Positions 47,417 to 59,039 of a stretch of 64,000 nucleotides of DNA are shown here, piece after piece. The stretch spans positions 124,001-188,000 of the forward strand of contig JABCPU010000038.1 in NCBI GenBank assembly GCA_016800925.1. Reading direction: 5' to 3'. The stretch comes from Suillus spraguei (taxonomy: Eukaryota > Basidiomycota > Agaricomycetes > Boletales > Suillaceae). The notes beneath the pieces were generated by a model. The model worked only from the letters and a program-made list of their open reading frames with translations, was not told where the DNA came from and ran no database searches. The position numbers and the translations under genes are program-made. Position 1 is the stretch's first letter. Each line of letters starts with the position of its first letter.

Positions 47417-49462
47417 CTAGTCAAATCTTCTGCGTCTGTAGCGGATATTCCGAGGTTTCTTCGGCATCGTGATCATGGTCTATGTAAAGACGGTCAACTA
47501 TACTCATGAGTGGCGATCAACTGAACAGACAAACATGGTAGTTGTGTGCTGGGACCTCTGTAACTCCATCGTCCAACCGAACCTCGACTTTGCGGATGAT
47601 ACTGGAAATCACGACTCCTAGTTGCAAGTATGCGAACTATTGAAAAATTAGCCAAATCCACCTCAGCAAGAAGACAATCAAGCGCACCTGCTCGCCAATG
47701 CATCTATGCCGCCCAGCGCCGAAAGGTTGGTACGGGCTCTCAGTTCCCTTGCTCACAGCACCAAAACCATAATCAATCTTCTCGCCATTCTCGTCAGCGT
47801 CGGTCTTGAACGCCTGAGCAGCAACACCCTCGGGATCACTCCATCGTGTCGGGTCCCACTTCATGGGGTTGACCCAGATAAGAGGGTCAACCTGGCTGAC
47901 GGCAGCAGAAGCAAGCACATAGTAGCCCTTTGGGACAACATAAATGCCATCTTGGGAGGGCGCAGCGAGAGTTGCGGGAATCGGGACATCAGAAGAAACA
48001 TAACGTATGATGCTGTGGATAGGGGGGTGCATCCGAAGCGTTTCACGAATGACGGAATCGAGAAGTGGAAGCTTGCGGAAGGCCTCATAGGTCATCGGAC
48101 GGAAAGAACCATCCGGGTTGCCAAAATTCTCCACTTGCTCCTGGTAAAGTGCTTCCCTATCATGATAATCAGTATATGTTAGCTGCCGATAACAAACAAG
48201 ACCCACTGGACTTCGACATTGTGAGCAAGGTGAAGAAGTGTCCATGAACCTGAGGCAGAGCTAGTGTGCTGTCCTGCCATGAGAAGCGCAATCATGAGGT
48301 GCGCGACTTCGTGGTCACGGAACGGTCTGCCATCACGATATTTTTGATCCATCAAGACGGAGATCATATCAGGTTCATCCTATAGGATTCATGGTGAATG
48401 TTTACTGGATCTCATTAATGAAAACGCCTTACACAATGACCTATTTCTCTGCGTTTGCGGATAATATCGGTATAATACTTGCTCATCTTCTTGTGCGCTT
48501 CGTCCCGACGGCGATAAGATTCCAAAGGCAAGTTAGGGAACATGAAATTCAGCGGGGTGAAGCCTCCATCCAGGTCGTTGTAGAGCGCAGAGAATGATTT
48601 GTCTAAACCACTCCTGACCTCTTTGCCTTGCAAAGTCCGGCTGGCAGTCAAAATAGTGATCTGGGCCATGATATCCGTCACATCGAATCGTCCCCATTCG
48701 TTGATGTTGTTCATTTGCCAGATATCGAATGCCTGATCGCTGCCCATGAAGTCGTCGACCTCTTGCTCGAACATACCTACGTATGCCCGGAAGTTTTCAG
48801 TTGAAAGGCCGACTTTAACGAACTTCTTCTGCTCCATGAATACATCGTTGGGGACATCATATACGACGTCTTTACCGAAGATAGGGGTCGTGAGGTGCTA
48901 TTCGTGGTTGATAACTTGATATAGACATTTGTGTGGTCAAAAGCAATTGCACACACCGTATAAGCGTCCTTTGCAGAGAACACAGTCGATTTACCACCCA
49001 ATACAAAGTTGTTGCCTTTAGCCCCAAGTGCGACAGTAACCTTGCGTCCGAGTAGAACGAATGTGAAAACATTGCCGTACTGAAGAAGAGGGTAAGACGA
49101 AATCATGACATGAGATATCTATGTCACACGACCGCACTTTTTCCCTGCACTTGAAGAAAAAATTGAGTGGGTCATTGCCATACGAGATGGTGGACCCGAT
49201 GAAAGGAATCCAGTGGAATACTTCTGGAGGTAGTGAAGGATCTCGAGGAGCAACCTGGCGACATTACTATCAGTATACACGCGAACAGGTGTTGCTAAAC
49301 ACTCACCAGCTGCTTAAGGATGTTCAAGACGACGATGAGAACCGGGATATACAAGAGTCCCAGCAGAAGTGTTCTACCAGGGGAGGCGGCGACATACTGC
49401 TGTGTAGCATCACCAATAGCTCCAATATAGCTCGAAGCTGGGGCGGTTGAATTGGACAGCAT
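47417..49462 (-). CDS. CYP51: CYP51 copy 6 (sterol 14-alpha-demethylase), intact
   Basis: The best-resolved member. Exons: 49307-49462, 49138-49254, 48957-49079, 48433-48897, 48207-48379, 47688-48156, 47535-47636 and 47417-47479, giving 555 residues, all GT-AG and in phase. The N-terminal helix is [16 protein letters not shown] and the B-C loop [20 protein letters not shown]. The I-helix is [13 protein letters not shown], then ETLR, DPTRW and [12 protein letters not shown], with the last exon [20 protein letters not shown]. Length and motifs fit fungal CYP51 (ERG11), which demethylates lanosterol or eburicol at the ER. Start is MLSNST where the other copies mostly have MSSNST. No lesion seen. 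Confidence 0.95.
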
Positions 49463-51050
49463 GAAAGAATGATGAAGAAAAGATTCAAACAATGCAAGTT
49501 ATGTAGTCCCCATATTCCATCGTAATACCACCAGTACAGGATCATTTATCAATTGCACGCTGGATTTAGCGTAGCGTGTGTTTACATTAGAGCGGCACCG
49601 TGCTGTGTTTTGTCTGATAAGCACCTGCCACTGAGTGACATCATGTCAGGTACCATACCCCGTCAATGAACAGAGAACATACTAGCTATAATCTACCACA
49701 GGGGCCAGCGAATTTTTCAGCAAACCAAACACGGATACGTGGCGTGATCAAATCGCTCATTAAGAACTCATAGCAGACTTCTTGCGGTCGTACGGACCCG
49801 GGCCTTCTCCAGCTGGTCTTTCGTTCCGAGGGAGTATTTGTCAACCGTGGCACGAGCGCATCTCGCACTTACCATTTATGGGACGATACCGGTGACATAT
49901 TACATAACTGAGTACTAAGTGATTGTTCCTCATATTCAACATCTCTATCATATCGATCTAGGCTCTCCTTATTGAATAATCTTATATAGTGCTGTTATTC
50001 ACAGGGAGGCCGCCGATGGCCTCATCGAGAATTATCAAGACAGTAAGGTTTTTCGGCGCGGTCTTTACGGTCAGACCAAGTTTTTCGGTTTATATTTCGA
50101 GGAGTAACACATTGTCAATTGTATGGCTACCCTCCAAACTCATTCAATTCCGATGAAGTTCCAACAGAATATTGCCGCCTTCGGTCCTTTATACAATCAA
50201 ACGCCCTAGTACATGGATGTTGCCCCGTCGTTAACCAATTTTACGAGATCAGCTGTACAGTTTGACGAACGATAATAAATTGTGCATCATGCGGCCATAT
50301 CAGCGCGCCCGACTATTCACGTCCTTTCGCGATGACATCTTATCTTTGCTGTATATCGAGCATGGATCTCAACTAGGCTATCTCTGGCTATGGAACTTAA
50401 TGCCGTATCAGCAACGCACCAACTCCGTGATGGAAATCAAAGATGAAGGCCTGACAACCGAGGCAGAGAGTGGGAAGGTGCTCATGAATCGACAGATGGT
50501 CCGAGGACGAGGAGCACAGATAGTAGACAATGAGATATATTCTCGCACTGGGTAGAACGTGAGTTATCTGTTTGCTTCGTGTGGATCTCCCTATGTTTAA
50601 CGGTTTATTTTTTGCCTTCCATCTTTTACACCATTCACGATGTTTCGTAACTAACATTTACAATGAGCCCTTCTGTCAATCAAAGCAGGAACGCTCGTCA
50701 TTTGAGTCCCTTAATCTCATATCAGTGGTTCAAGTACTGCCGCATGGTGGTGTTTGAGTGGGCTCTGCCTACTCTCACACTGGAAGTTGCACTTGAAAAG
50801 GAATGGATTGTTCTCCTACGCAACGCGGAACTCCCCGCTAAACATTGACAAACACCGTTCCTGCCTTGCCAAGCTCCCTAGGGGTCCCTACAGTATGACT
50901 GGCATGGAGCAATGGCTACCATGATTATACATCCACAGAGTTCGCCTCTTACCTGCACCTATCCTCTAACAGTATGACCATAGTCTCGATTGATCTCATT
51001 TGGTGCCTGGCCATCAATTTGTACCGTGTTTCCAGCTCTTTTGTAGGTTC
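49463..51050. other. CYP51 copy 6 5' flank and shared upstream block
   Basis: Bases 49463-49620 repeat the CYP51 5' flank. Bases 50150-50720 repeat the block found upstream of the DUF6533 relics (CAACAGAATATTGCCGCCTTCGGTCC). Bases 49640-50130 hold nothing I recognise. Confidence 0.45.
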
Positions 51051-51059
51051 TTGGTGAGC

Positions 51060-52000
51060 AGCCGGATGTTGACTCTGATGTCTCGACCTAACCTTAACTG
51101 TGGTTCGGTAGTGGCGCCTCTCAATGTTAGGACTGGAGCAGTCGTCTCTCTAAGAATAGTTTTATAGATCGAATTAGTCTGGGTGAGTAGAGTCTCACAT
51201 CAGAGGAAAATATACTTAATTTCAGAGGTAGTGCTGACCCCTAATGACAGTGTTGTATCTTGGTGTTTGTAGCTTTTCTTATTGCGATTTCCATGTCGTG
51301 AAAGTATGCTAGGTATACTGTATGTTTGAAGGCTAAATAATCGGCGTGAGGCTCATTGATAAATATCAGAGGGACTCATTCTCTCCGGCGCCTATTAGTG
51401 CATGATCAACTATGCGGAAGATATCCTACTTCTGAGTTCCATTACCTGGATACTCGAGACCATGTCGGAGGTCCTCGCACTGTGTCTCGCGGTCTGGATT
51501 ACGGTAAAATACTTCCATGAACTTCAACGACATTCAGCAGGAAGGATCATTGAGGACTGTTTCACGGTGCTGATCAAAACTCACATGTCTTACTTTTTTT
51601 CTAATTTAATTTTTTAAATTCAATTTATTGTCCTTTGGGTCGAAGATCCTATGTAGGACATAACCCTGTTCGCGGGGGGCTTACTCCCGCTTTAACTATC
51701 GTATAAGAATGTCTTACTTTACGAGGTGAGCTCATATTGTGATCATTGTTCCCTTTTTTTCACTGAAGTGTAGTATGTGGTAATTTTGTCTCGGTTTCTT
51801 GCTTCGAACTTAATCTTAAGTTTTCTCCAACGCCCTCAACGGTTTCACTCCCTTCTGCATACGAGCACGGTTTATCATTATATAGGATAAATATTCCCTG
51901 AAAACTCAGACTTCTCAAGGCCTGCTTCAGATTTGTCATCGCCAAGATTTCTTTGGCAAATGTACGCGCAAGAGCTAAGTCATGCAATATTGCTGCAGTT
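51060..52000 (+). pseudogene. DUF6533-type membrane protein relic (unit 7)
   Basis: Has the N-terminal ATGTCTCGACCTAACC exon (near 51080), a decayed VLYLGVCSFSYCDFH-like exon (near 51250-51295) and a well-kept exon ITWILETMSEVLALCLAVWITVKYFHELQRHSAG (near 51435-51545). DCFTVLIKTHMSYF follows and is split by a 115-bp non-LTR insertion. The intron and a stretch matching FRVIAKIS follow to about 52000. The LTFGQE exon and the C-terminal exon are missing. Confidence 0.7.
51594..51708 (-). mobile_element. 5'-truncated non-LTR retroelement (LINE/SINE tail)
   Basis: A 115-bp insertion flanked by the 9-bp duplication ATGTCTTAC (51585-51593 and 51709-51717) inside a DUF6533 exon. Read on the minus strand it ends in an A-rich tail and contains GGGTTATGTCCTACATAGG followed by ATCTTCGACCC. 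That layout (truncated body, 3' A-rich end, variable-length duplication) is the signature of target-primed reverse transcription. The family cannot be named from such a short piece. Confidence 0.8.
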
Positions 52001-52129
52001 CCTCAGCAATCCATCCTCGATTCATTCACACGTCCCACCCCTGTTTTCTCGCCTGACTCACGCCAACCAGCTTACAGAAGATGATTACAAGGTGAGCGCC
52101 GAGGCAGTGTGCATGGGACGGTGATCATT

Positions 52130-52830
52130 ATGAGGATTTCAGGCACGCAAGAATGACCAAACAAAGTGACAGACGCACTATGAGCATGACAATTGTCAAT
52201 TCAGACCCTTGATGTTGGCATGAACAGGCTACCAGGTTGGCAGGTGCTAGTAGCGAGGCTGCGACATAGATAAAGGTTGCGGAGGGGTCTAGCGGCTGGG
52301 TCAAACTCTCAATTGGGAAGGAAACTTGTAAATATTTGGCACTTGCTCTTCTAGCCTAGCACTGAATTGCCTGCTATCCAAAGTTTTACTCGACGCCAGC
52401 ATGTATCCCCAACTTGAACTTGCACGTCACTCTGCCCCTTCATTTTCTTGTCTTCACTGCGTCACGCTGCGGGTCATCTGAAGACTGAAAATCGATCCAA
52501 GCGCTGGCAGTCATAAGAGATTCATGAGTCGGTCGGGCACTCCCTTGGGATATCGAAGAGCTGAGGATGTGCCAACTTACTCTAATGACGTCTTCTACCG
52601 GGGTAGGTTGTAATGAGGGCGATGATGCAGGGATAACTTAAACGCGACATAAATATCTAGGAGCAGGTCCTCAAATGTGCCAGGTTCCTTATAGGTAGTA
52701 CCAGTAACAGTGAGTCAGTCCCCTCGCTTGGTTTTCTCCATTAGTTTACCCCAGCATTTCGATAGAAGTGGCAGTTTTCATGCAAGTCAACGAGCATTCA
52801 AGAGTAAATACGGAAGGTATACTGTATAGG
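52130..52830. other. Decayed intergenic region
   Basis: The first about 200 bp contain short matches to the three-copy block (ACAAAGTGACAGACGC, AGCATGACAATTG), so a fourth, strongly eroded copy may have existed here. No gene seen. Confidence 0.4.
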
Positions 52831-52856
52831 TATCTAGAGGACGTGGAGCACATCCT

Positions 52857-54889
52857 CTAATCAAATCTTCTGCGTCTGTAGCAGACATTCCGAGGTTTCT
52901 TCGGCATCGTGATCATGGTCTGCGGAAAAACGGTCAACAATACTCGTGAGCGTTGATCAACTGAACAGACAAACATGGTAGTTGTTTGCTGGGATCTCTG
53001 TAATTCCATCTTCTAACCGAACCTCGACTTTGCGGATGATACTGGAAATCACGGCTCCAAGTTGCAGGTATGCGAACTATTGAAAAAATCAGCCGAATTC
53101 ACTCCGGCATGCAGGTAATCAAGCGCACCTGCTCGCCAATACATCTATGTCGCCCAGCACCAAAAGGTTGGTACGGGCTCTCAGTTCCCTTGCTCACAGC
53201 ACCAAAACCATAATCAATCTTCTCGCCATTCTCGTCAGCGTCGATCTTGAACGCCTGAGCAGCAACACCCTCGGGATCACTCCATCTTGTTGGGTCCCAC
53301 TTCATGGGGTTGACCCAGATAAGAGGATCAACTTGGCTGACGGCAGCAGAAGCAAGCACATAGTAGCCCTTTGGGACAACATAAATGCCATCTTTGGAGG
53401 GCGCAGCGAGAGTTGCGGGAACCGGGACATCAGAACGAACGTAACGCATGATGCTGTGAATAGGCGGGTGCATCCGAAGTGTCTCACGAATGACGGAATC
53501 GAGAACTGGAAGCTTGCGGAAGGCCTCATAAGTCATCGGGCGGAAAGAACCATCCGGATTGCCGAAGTGCTCCACTTGCTCCTGGTAAAGTGCTTCCCTG
53601 CCATGATAATCAGTATATGTTAGCTGCCGATGACGAACAAGACCCACTGGACTTCGACATTGTGAGCAAGGTGAAGAAGTGTCCATGAACCTGAGGCGGA
53701 GCTAGTGTGCTGTCCGCCATGAGAAGCGCAATCATGATATGCGCGATCTCGTGGTCACGGAGGGGTCTTCCATCACGATATTTTTGATCCATCAGAGCGG
53801 AGATCATATCTGGTTCGTCCTATAGGATTCACAGTGAGTGTTGATCAGATCTCATCAGTGCAGACAACTTACAGAGTGACCTGATTCTCTGCGTTTACGG
53901 ATGATGTCGGTATAATACTCGCTCATCTTCTTGTGCGCTTCGTCCCGACGGCGGTAAGATTCCAAAGGCAAGTTAGGAAACATGAAATTCAGCGGGGTAA
54001 AGCCTCCATCCAGGTCGTTGTAGAGCGCAGAGAATGATTTGTCCAAACCACTCCTGACCTCTTTGCCTTGTAAAGTCCGGCTGGCAGTCAAAATAGTGAT
54101 CTGGGCCATGATATCCGTCACATCGAAGCGTCCCCATTCGTTGATGTCGTTCATTTGCCAGATGATGAATGCCTGGTCGCTGCCCATGAAGTTGTCAACT
54201 TCTTGCTCGAACATATCCATGTACGCCCGCAAGTTTTCAGTTGAAAGGCCGACTTTAACGAATTTCTTCTGCTCCATGAACACTTCGTTGGGGACGTCAT
54301 ATACGACGTCTTTACCGAAGACAGGGGTCGTGAGGTGCTATTTGTGGTTTGTGAAAGACATTTGCGAGACACAAACAATTGCACATACTGTGTAAGCGTC
54401 TTCAGCAGAGAATGCAGTCGATTTGCCACCCAAAACAAAGTTGTTGCCTTTAGCTCCGAGTGCGACGGTCACTTTGCGTCCGAGTAGAGTGAATGTGAAA
54501 ACATCGCCATACTGAAGAAGAGAATCAGATAAAATTCATGAGATATGTATGTCACATAACCGTACTTTTTCCCTGCACTTGAAGAAAAAATTGAGTGGGT
54601 CATTGCCATACGAGATGGAGGAGCCAATAAAAGGGATCCAGTGGAACACTTCTGGAGGCAGTGAAGGATCTCGAGGAACAACCTGGCGACAGCACATCAG
54701 TAGACATGAGAACAGGTGTTGCTAGATACTCACCAGCTGCTTAAGGATGTTCAGTACGACAATGAGAATCGGGGTATAGAAAAGTCCCAGTAAAACTGCT
54801 CTACCAGGAGAGGCGACGACATACTGTTGCGTAGCATCAATGATAGCTGCAATGTAGCCTGCAGCCGGGGAAGTCGAATCCGATGACAT
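52857..54889 (-). pseudogene. CYP51: CYP51 copy 7, single frameshift in the I-helix
   Basis: The eight-exon structure is otherwise complete: MSSDSTSPAAGYIAAIID start at 54889, [41 protein letters not shown], last exon ending YRRRRFD with stop at 52857. In exon 5, near 53715, CTCATGGCAGGACAGCAC is CTCATGGCGGACAGCAC, one base short. Translation then leaves the frame exactly at the conserved AGQHTS motif ([12 protein letters not shown]). Unless this is a sequencing or assembly error, the product lacks the catalytic half. Every other exon is open, so the lesion is recent or wrong. Confidence 0.85.
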
Positions 54890-55150
54890 GAAAGAACGAA
54901 GCCAAGGTGGAAAGCAATGCTCACGCGCTGTCAATGAGCACTGGTAGGTTTCACGAAGTACGTGGATTTTTCAGCGCGCATTTTATGCTGCAAAATAGGT
55001 CATCGAATCATTGTACGCGGCTTAGTCATCTCACTATCCGAACCAATCATATCCCGACAGTCGACTGGTATCCGACGGAGAGAAATTCAAGAGAATGGGG
55101 TGAGCAAATATGCAGTGGATAAACATTATGACGTGTGAAAATCTAATAGA
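54890..55150. other. Divergence-free gap between CYP51 copy 7 and the exoribonuclease
   Basis: This gap holds the CYP51 copy 7 promoter side and the 3' end side of the exoribonuclease gene. No further gene seen. The shared 5' flank of the array fades after about 54900, which marks the right edge of the amplified region. Confidence 0.5.
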
Positions 55151-55151
55151 A

Positions 55152-58114
55152 CTAAGCACCACCACATAACTCCAGGACGAACTGCGCCTTCAACCCAACC
55201 TGTATGTCCTTGACTTTCACATTTACACACTGCCCTACCGGGATATTTACAGTCCTAGGCGTGACAATTACTGCTGGTAGACCAAGTGATGGGACGTGAC
55301 ACCGAAGTTGGTTTGTCAGGAAGTCACGCGTCTTGCTAGGCTCTGTGATATATGCGCTGAGCGATTGCAGAGGGTCGATGCGATCACTGGGAGGATTCGG
55401 GTGGTCAAGGAAGCGCTTGATATACATCAGTGTCCACTGCATGCGATGACTCTGATCGCTATGCTTCCAAAGCTTCTCGTGCTTAAATACCTCGGTGGCG
55501 TAGTTAGTGAGCCACCCGGGAGTGAATGGACGTGTAGATGCCTTCGGCCGAAGTAGTGCATCCTTGATCTGCCAGTGCGCAACCAGATCGCTGTACCGTC
55601 GTAGTGGTGATGTGACACGCACATAACCTTCCCCTTCCGGGATACCCAAGGACCAGTGCATACCTGGCTCAAGGACATATTCAACAGGTGGGATATGCAA
55701 TTTCGCCTGTAGGAATTCCGAGTGATCCACAAATCCATCTTCGTCCATCCTTGCAACTAGCCTCTCAATGTCTCTGTTGTCCTCGAGGGCAATCGGAGGC
55801 CGTGCAGAACGACGCAACATCGGCACTCCCTTTGCAGCGAACCACCGTGAAGCAACGCGGCATGCTGTTTTCATACACTCGGCAACAAACAACCGTGAGC
55901 CGCGTTCCATTTTCACCTGAGAGTATACTTGATAGGTAAGGCTGGGGAAGCCACGATAATACGAAGCGTTCCTGGCTGGTATTATAGGAGCGCCGTGAAT
56001 TGGTCTTTCAGTAGCCACAAGAGTAGCCATGGAAGCTGAGAAGACGAATGGATTTAGTGTCTGGCGGTTACGCTGTCGGGACCTGCGTGTCACGTCGTCG
56101 ATAAGGCGCATATTCTCCACATCTTTAGTTTCTAGTACGGGTACATGGGAAGCTCCTGGGGTTTGGAGTGCCCCGAACGGGTAGCCACATTGAGCACCTT
56201 CTTTTCCAAGAAGTTGATCCACACTATCGTAATTCACTCTTTTAACGTTACGAATGAGACCCGCTTTAACATCGTAACCGACCATGTTGCCTTCAGCATC
56301 TACCTTGAAGCTGAATGTAAGTACAGGCTCAGGCTCTCCCTTTCGAGAACGTGAGCACAGACTTAGTCGATCGTGTGTAAGGGAGGAAGGTAGCATAGGC
56401 CATGTCCTGTGGATAAAGTATGCGGAGGAGCCCATTTGACGTGCTGCTTCTGAGATAGCATGAGTCGGTGGAAGGACGGCGGTAGGGTCTGCAATGTGGA
56501 CGTGTACCCAAGCCGACCCAGGCTCGTTAAGAACAGGTTCCACCGACAAGCCATCGTCCAGTTCTTCTGCGCCCAAGTCGTCAATCACGTAGACTGGCAA
56601 GCTTCCGAAGTCGTGTCGCAGATGCTCGACGGGATCACGATCATAGAAGTCTTCTGGTCCTAATGGTTGCTTTGTCTTCGTCTGCGAGGGTTGCAGCAAA
56701 GACAGGCTTCTTCTGATAAGAGCATCCTGATCTCTGACGCGCTGCGACTCTTTGTACGGCGTCAAGTCCAGATTCAGTTCCTTCCTCTGGGTGACGATAT
56801 CCTCCCAAGGAGCCATCTCCCCTATCTCTATCAAGAACTGCCGTAGACACACATCATCCACCATTTTATGAGCATGCAGGCCAATCCTCTTGATGATGGA
56901 TGTGACCACTCCAGAAAAGGGATCAGTACAAGAGCTACGCGTCCTGCGGAATGCGAGATGCAAGACATCAAGGATGGTGCGATCGTCTGGGGAAAATGTG
57001 ATATCCTTTACGACAACTCTGTTCGGAGGCTCATCCCATGACTCGCTAGCCTTCTCCCTGGTAGTAAGAATGAGGCCCCGAGCCTTCTCGATAAACGCCT
57101 CCAGTTCTGGACTCCTGTTCCGCACCATATCCACAACTTTCTGCAGTTTGACAACATGAGTTTCTGGCCGCACGTCGTACGTGAGCGCAATCCTCTGAGA
57201 ATGCATGTGCGGCACAAATTCGATAGGGCGACCCATGATATATTTATGCGTTGCGATTAGAGTCGGCCAACTCTCCGGTCTATAATCGCACACCATCTTT
57301 GCAGCATCTGAAAGACTGACGGACGCCCACTCGTCTGGGACCTTCGCCCGCACACGAGAATATAGCATCACGTTCTTCCGCCCAATGACCATGAATGCCT
57401 TATTTATTTCTTTTTCAGCCTCCCGTAGGAACTTCAGGATTTCAACGCGCGCATTAGTCTCTACGCGGTCCATTGGGATTACGCCGGTGCCCGCGCGGAG
57501 GGTGAGGTCCCCGTCAGCCATGCGAGGGACCTCGATGAACACATCTGACTCAACATGCTGAATTACTTCGCCTGTACTGATCAGGGAGAGATGCCACATG
57601 CGACCATTTAGATACGAATGGCCCAAGACTACACCATGTGCATATGTGTTACCCCTACAATATCATAAGTCACCGAGAATAAAAAAATAAATGAACCATA
57701 AGCTTACTTTCGAATCTCGACCAGGGATCCAGGCTCTATGTAGGAAACTGCTGAAGTGTCCTCTGGTCCCACCCCAGGCTCTGCATCTTCTACATCATTT
57801 GCGAAGGTAGCTTGCGTTTCTGTCATGGGTGGCTTCGGCTTCGGCTTCACAATATCTAGTAGACGCATTTCGTCGCCTCGTAGTGTCTGAGTGTGCTTCC
57901 ATGGTCGTTTAGGAGTAAATTTGGTCCCAGCGGCAACGCGGACGAGCTTATCCGTTAGCTTGGCAGTCGCAGCGAGCTCACTGGGCGGCAGTTTTCGAGG
58001 TCGACGATTAAAGCCTTTTGGGTTATTGTTCTTTGTTGGCGTAACTATCGGAGATTGTCTTGGCTGGACATTAGGCCGGATGTCTGCAAGCAGTTGGCCG
58101 GCGCGTCGATGCAT
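55152..58114 (-). CDS. RNase II-family exoribonuclease, probably mitochondrial (DSS1/CYT-4-like)
   Basis: Two exons (57708-58114 and 55152-57654) joined by a 53-nt GT-AG intron give 969 residues. The N-terminus MHRRAGQLLADIRPNVQPRQ is Arg-rich and poor in acidic residues, fitting a mitochondrial presequence. The RNB catalytic domain is clear: VIDDLGAEELDDGLSVE carries the acidic metal-ligand cluster, followed by VHVHIADPTAVLPP and LPSSLTHDRLSLCS. Then comes RVTSPLRRYSDLVAHWQIK. The C-terminus resembles an S1-like fold. The overall plan matches yeast Dss1 and Neurospora CYT-4, the 3'-5' RNase of the mitochondrial degradosome. It is a single copy and shows no lesion. Confidence 0.9.
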
Positions 58115-58389
58115 GAAAGTATACGGAGGAAAATGAAGGTGTGGCTGTGCAAAAAGTTAAGACCAAACGTCGAACGAGCGCCGGTCACGAGTTCCCACTG
58201 GCAGCGTTCCGAAGACACCTTCAGGTTTTCCTAAGTCGGTTGACATAGATCGCGTCCTCGCACTCTTCAATTTGTTCCGTATAACACCTCGACTTTGCTG
58301 CTGAATGGCGTCTCAAGCTCAAGTTTGAAGTTACCGCTGGCATGGTGATTGATGATTATGAAGTTAGTTCTGGAATCCAACAGCAATGC

Positions 58390-59030
58390 TATAATTGCTA
58401 TTAGTATTCAATATTCATGCATGCATGTTCCAAAGTAAGTTGTTATTTCGGGTGGGTTGCACATGTCCTTTAAATACAATCAGGTATCGGCCAATCGAGC
58501 CTCCGTCACAACCTATCAATGCTGTCATGCTGTATGGCCGCGATGATCTTGCGGCAGAGTTGACGAACCTTGTAAGTTGTTGTCAATGATGAGCAGATTG
58601 CATTGAGTGGGAAAGAGCTCTTTTGCGAAAGCTATCCTCGACAAACTGCACATCGCAAAGAGATTTGCTGATCGACGTTTCTTTGTGACATACGGTGGCC
58701 TGGATCCTTCGACCATCACATTCGAAACCTTTATGACTCGTTTCGCGAGAGCCCTTGGCGTAGAGATCGCTGGCGCTGATCTCGTGCGCTAGATATCTAC
58801 CTTTCTTCGTTCTGCCAACGCCCTCATTGTCCTCGGTGATATCTAGGTCTTTGAGGAGGCCAGCGCATCGTCAGCCCTCGGAGACATACCGCCAGTCATC
58901 GCTGAAATAGCTAATATCCCTGGTATCATTCTGGTTCCCGCGTCACACAGTAAAATGAATGCAGCAAACGTACGATGGATTGCTCTGCCACTGGACTTAA
59001 GCTCTGCTCAAGTAGCACCAAAAGTCTAGT
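58390..59030 (+). pseudogene. STAND/NB-ARC-type NTPase relic
   Basis: The plus strand reads PSQPINAVMLYGRDDLAAELTNL (near 58500-58570), then after a frame change GKSSFAKAILDKLHIAKRF (near 58607-58665), which resembles a P-loop with the first part lost to a stop. It continues ADRRFFVTYGGLDPSTITFETFMTRFARALG, then after stops LRSANALIVLGDI and GIILVPASH. These follow the order of fungal STAND NTPases of NLR type (YGR/RE motif, P-loop, Walker B region). At least two stops and the damaged P-loop show that it is not functional. Confidence 0.7.
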
Positions 59031-59039
59031 CTCACGTTT

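Noticed and set aside
28416..54889. CYP51 array as an assembly artefact of haplotypes
   Set aside because: Copies differ in exon 1 length, residues and flanking insertions, and carry distinct transposon scars. Only copies 4 and 5 are similar enough to keep the question open.
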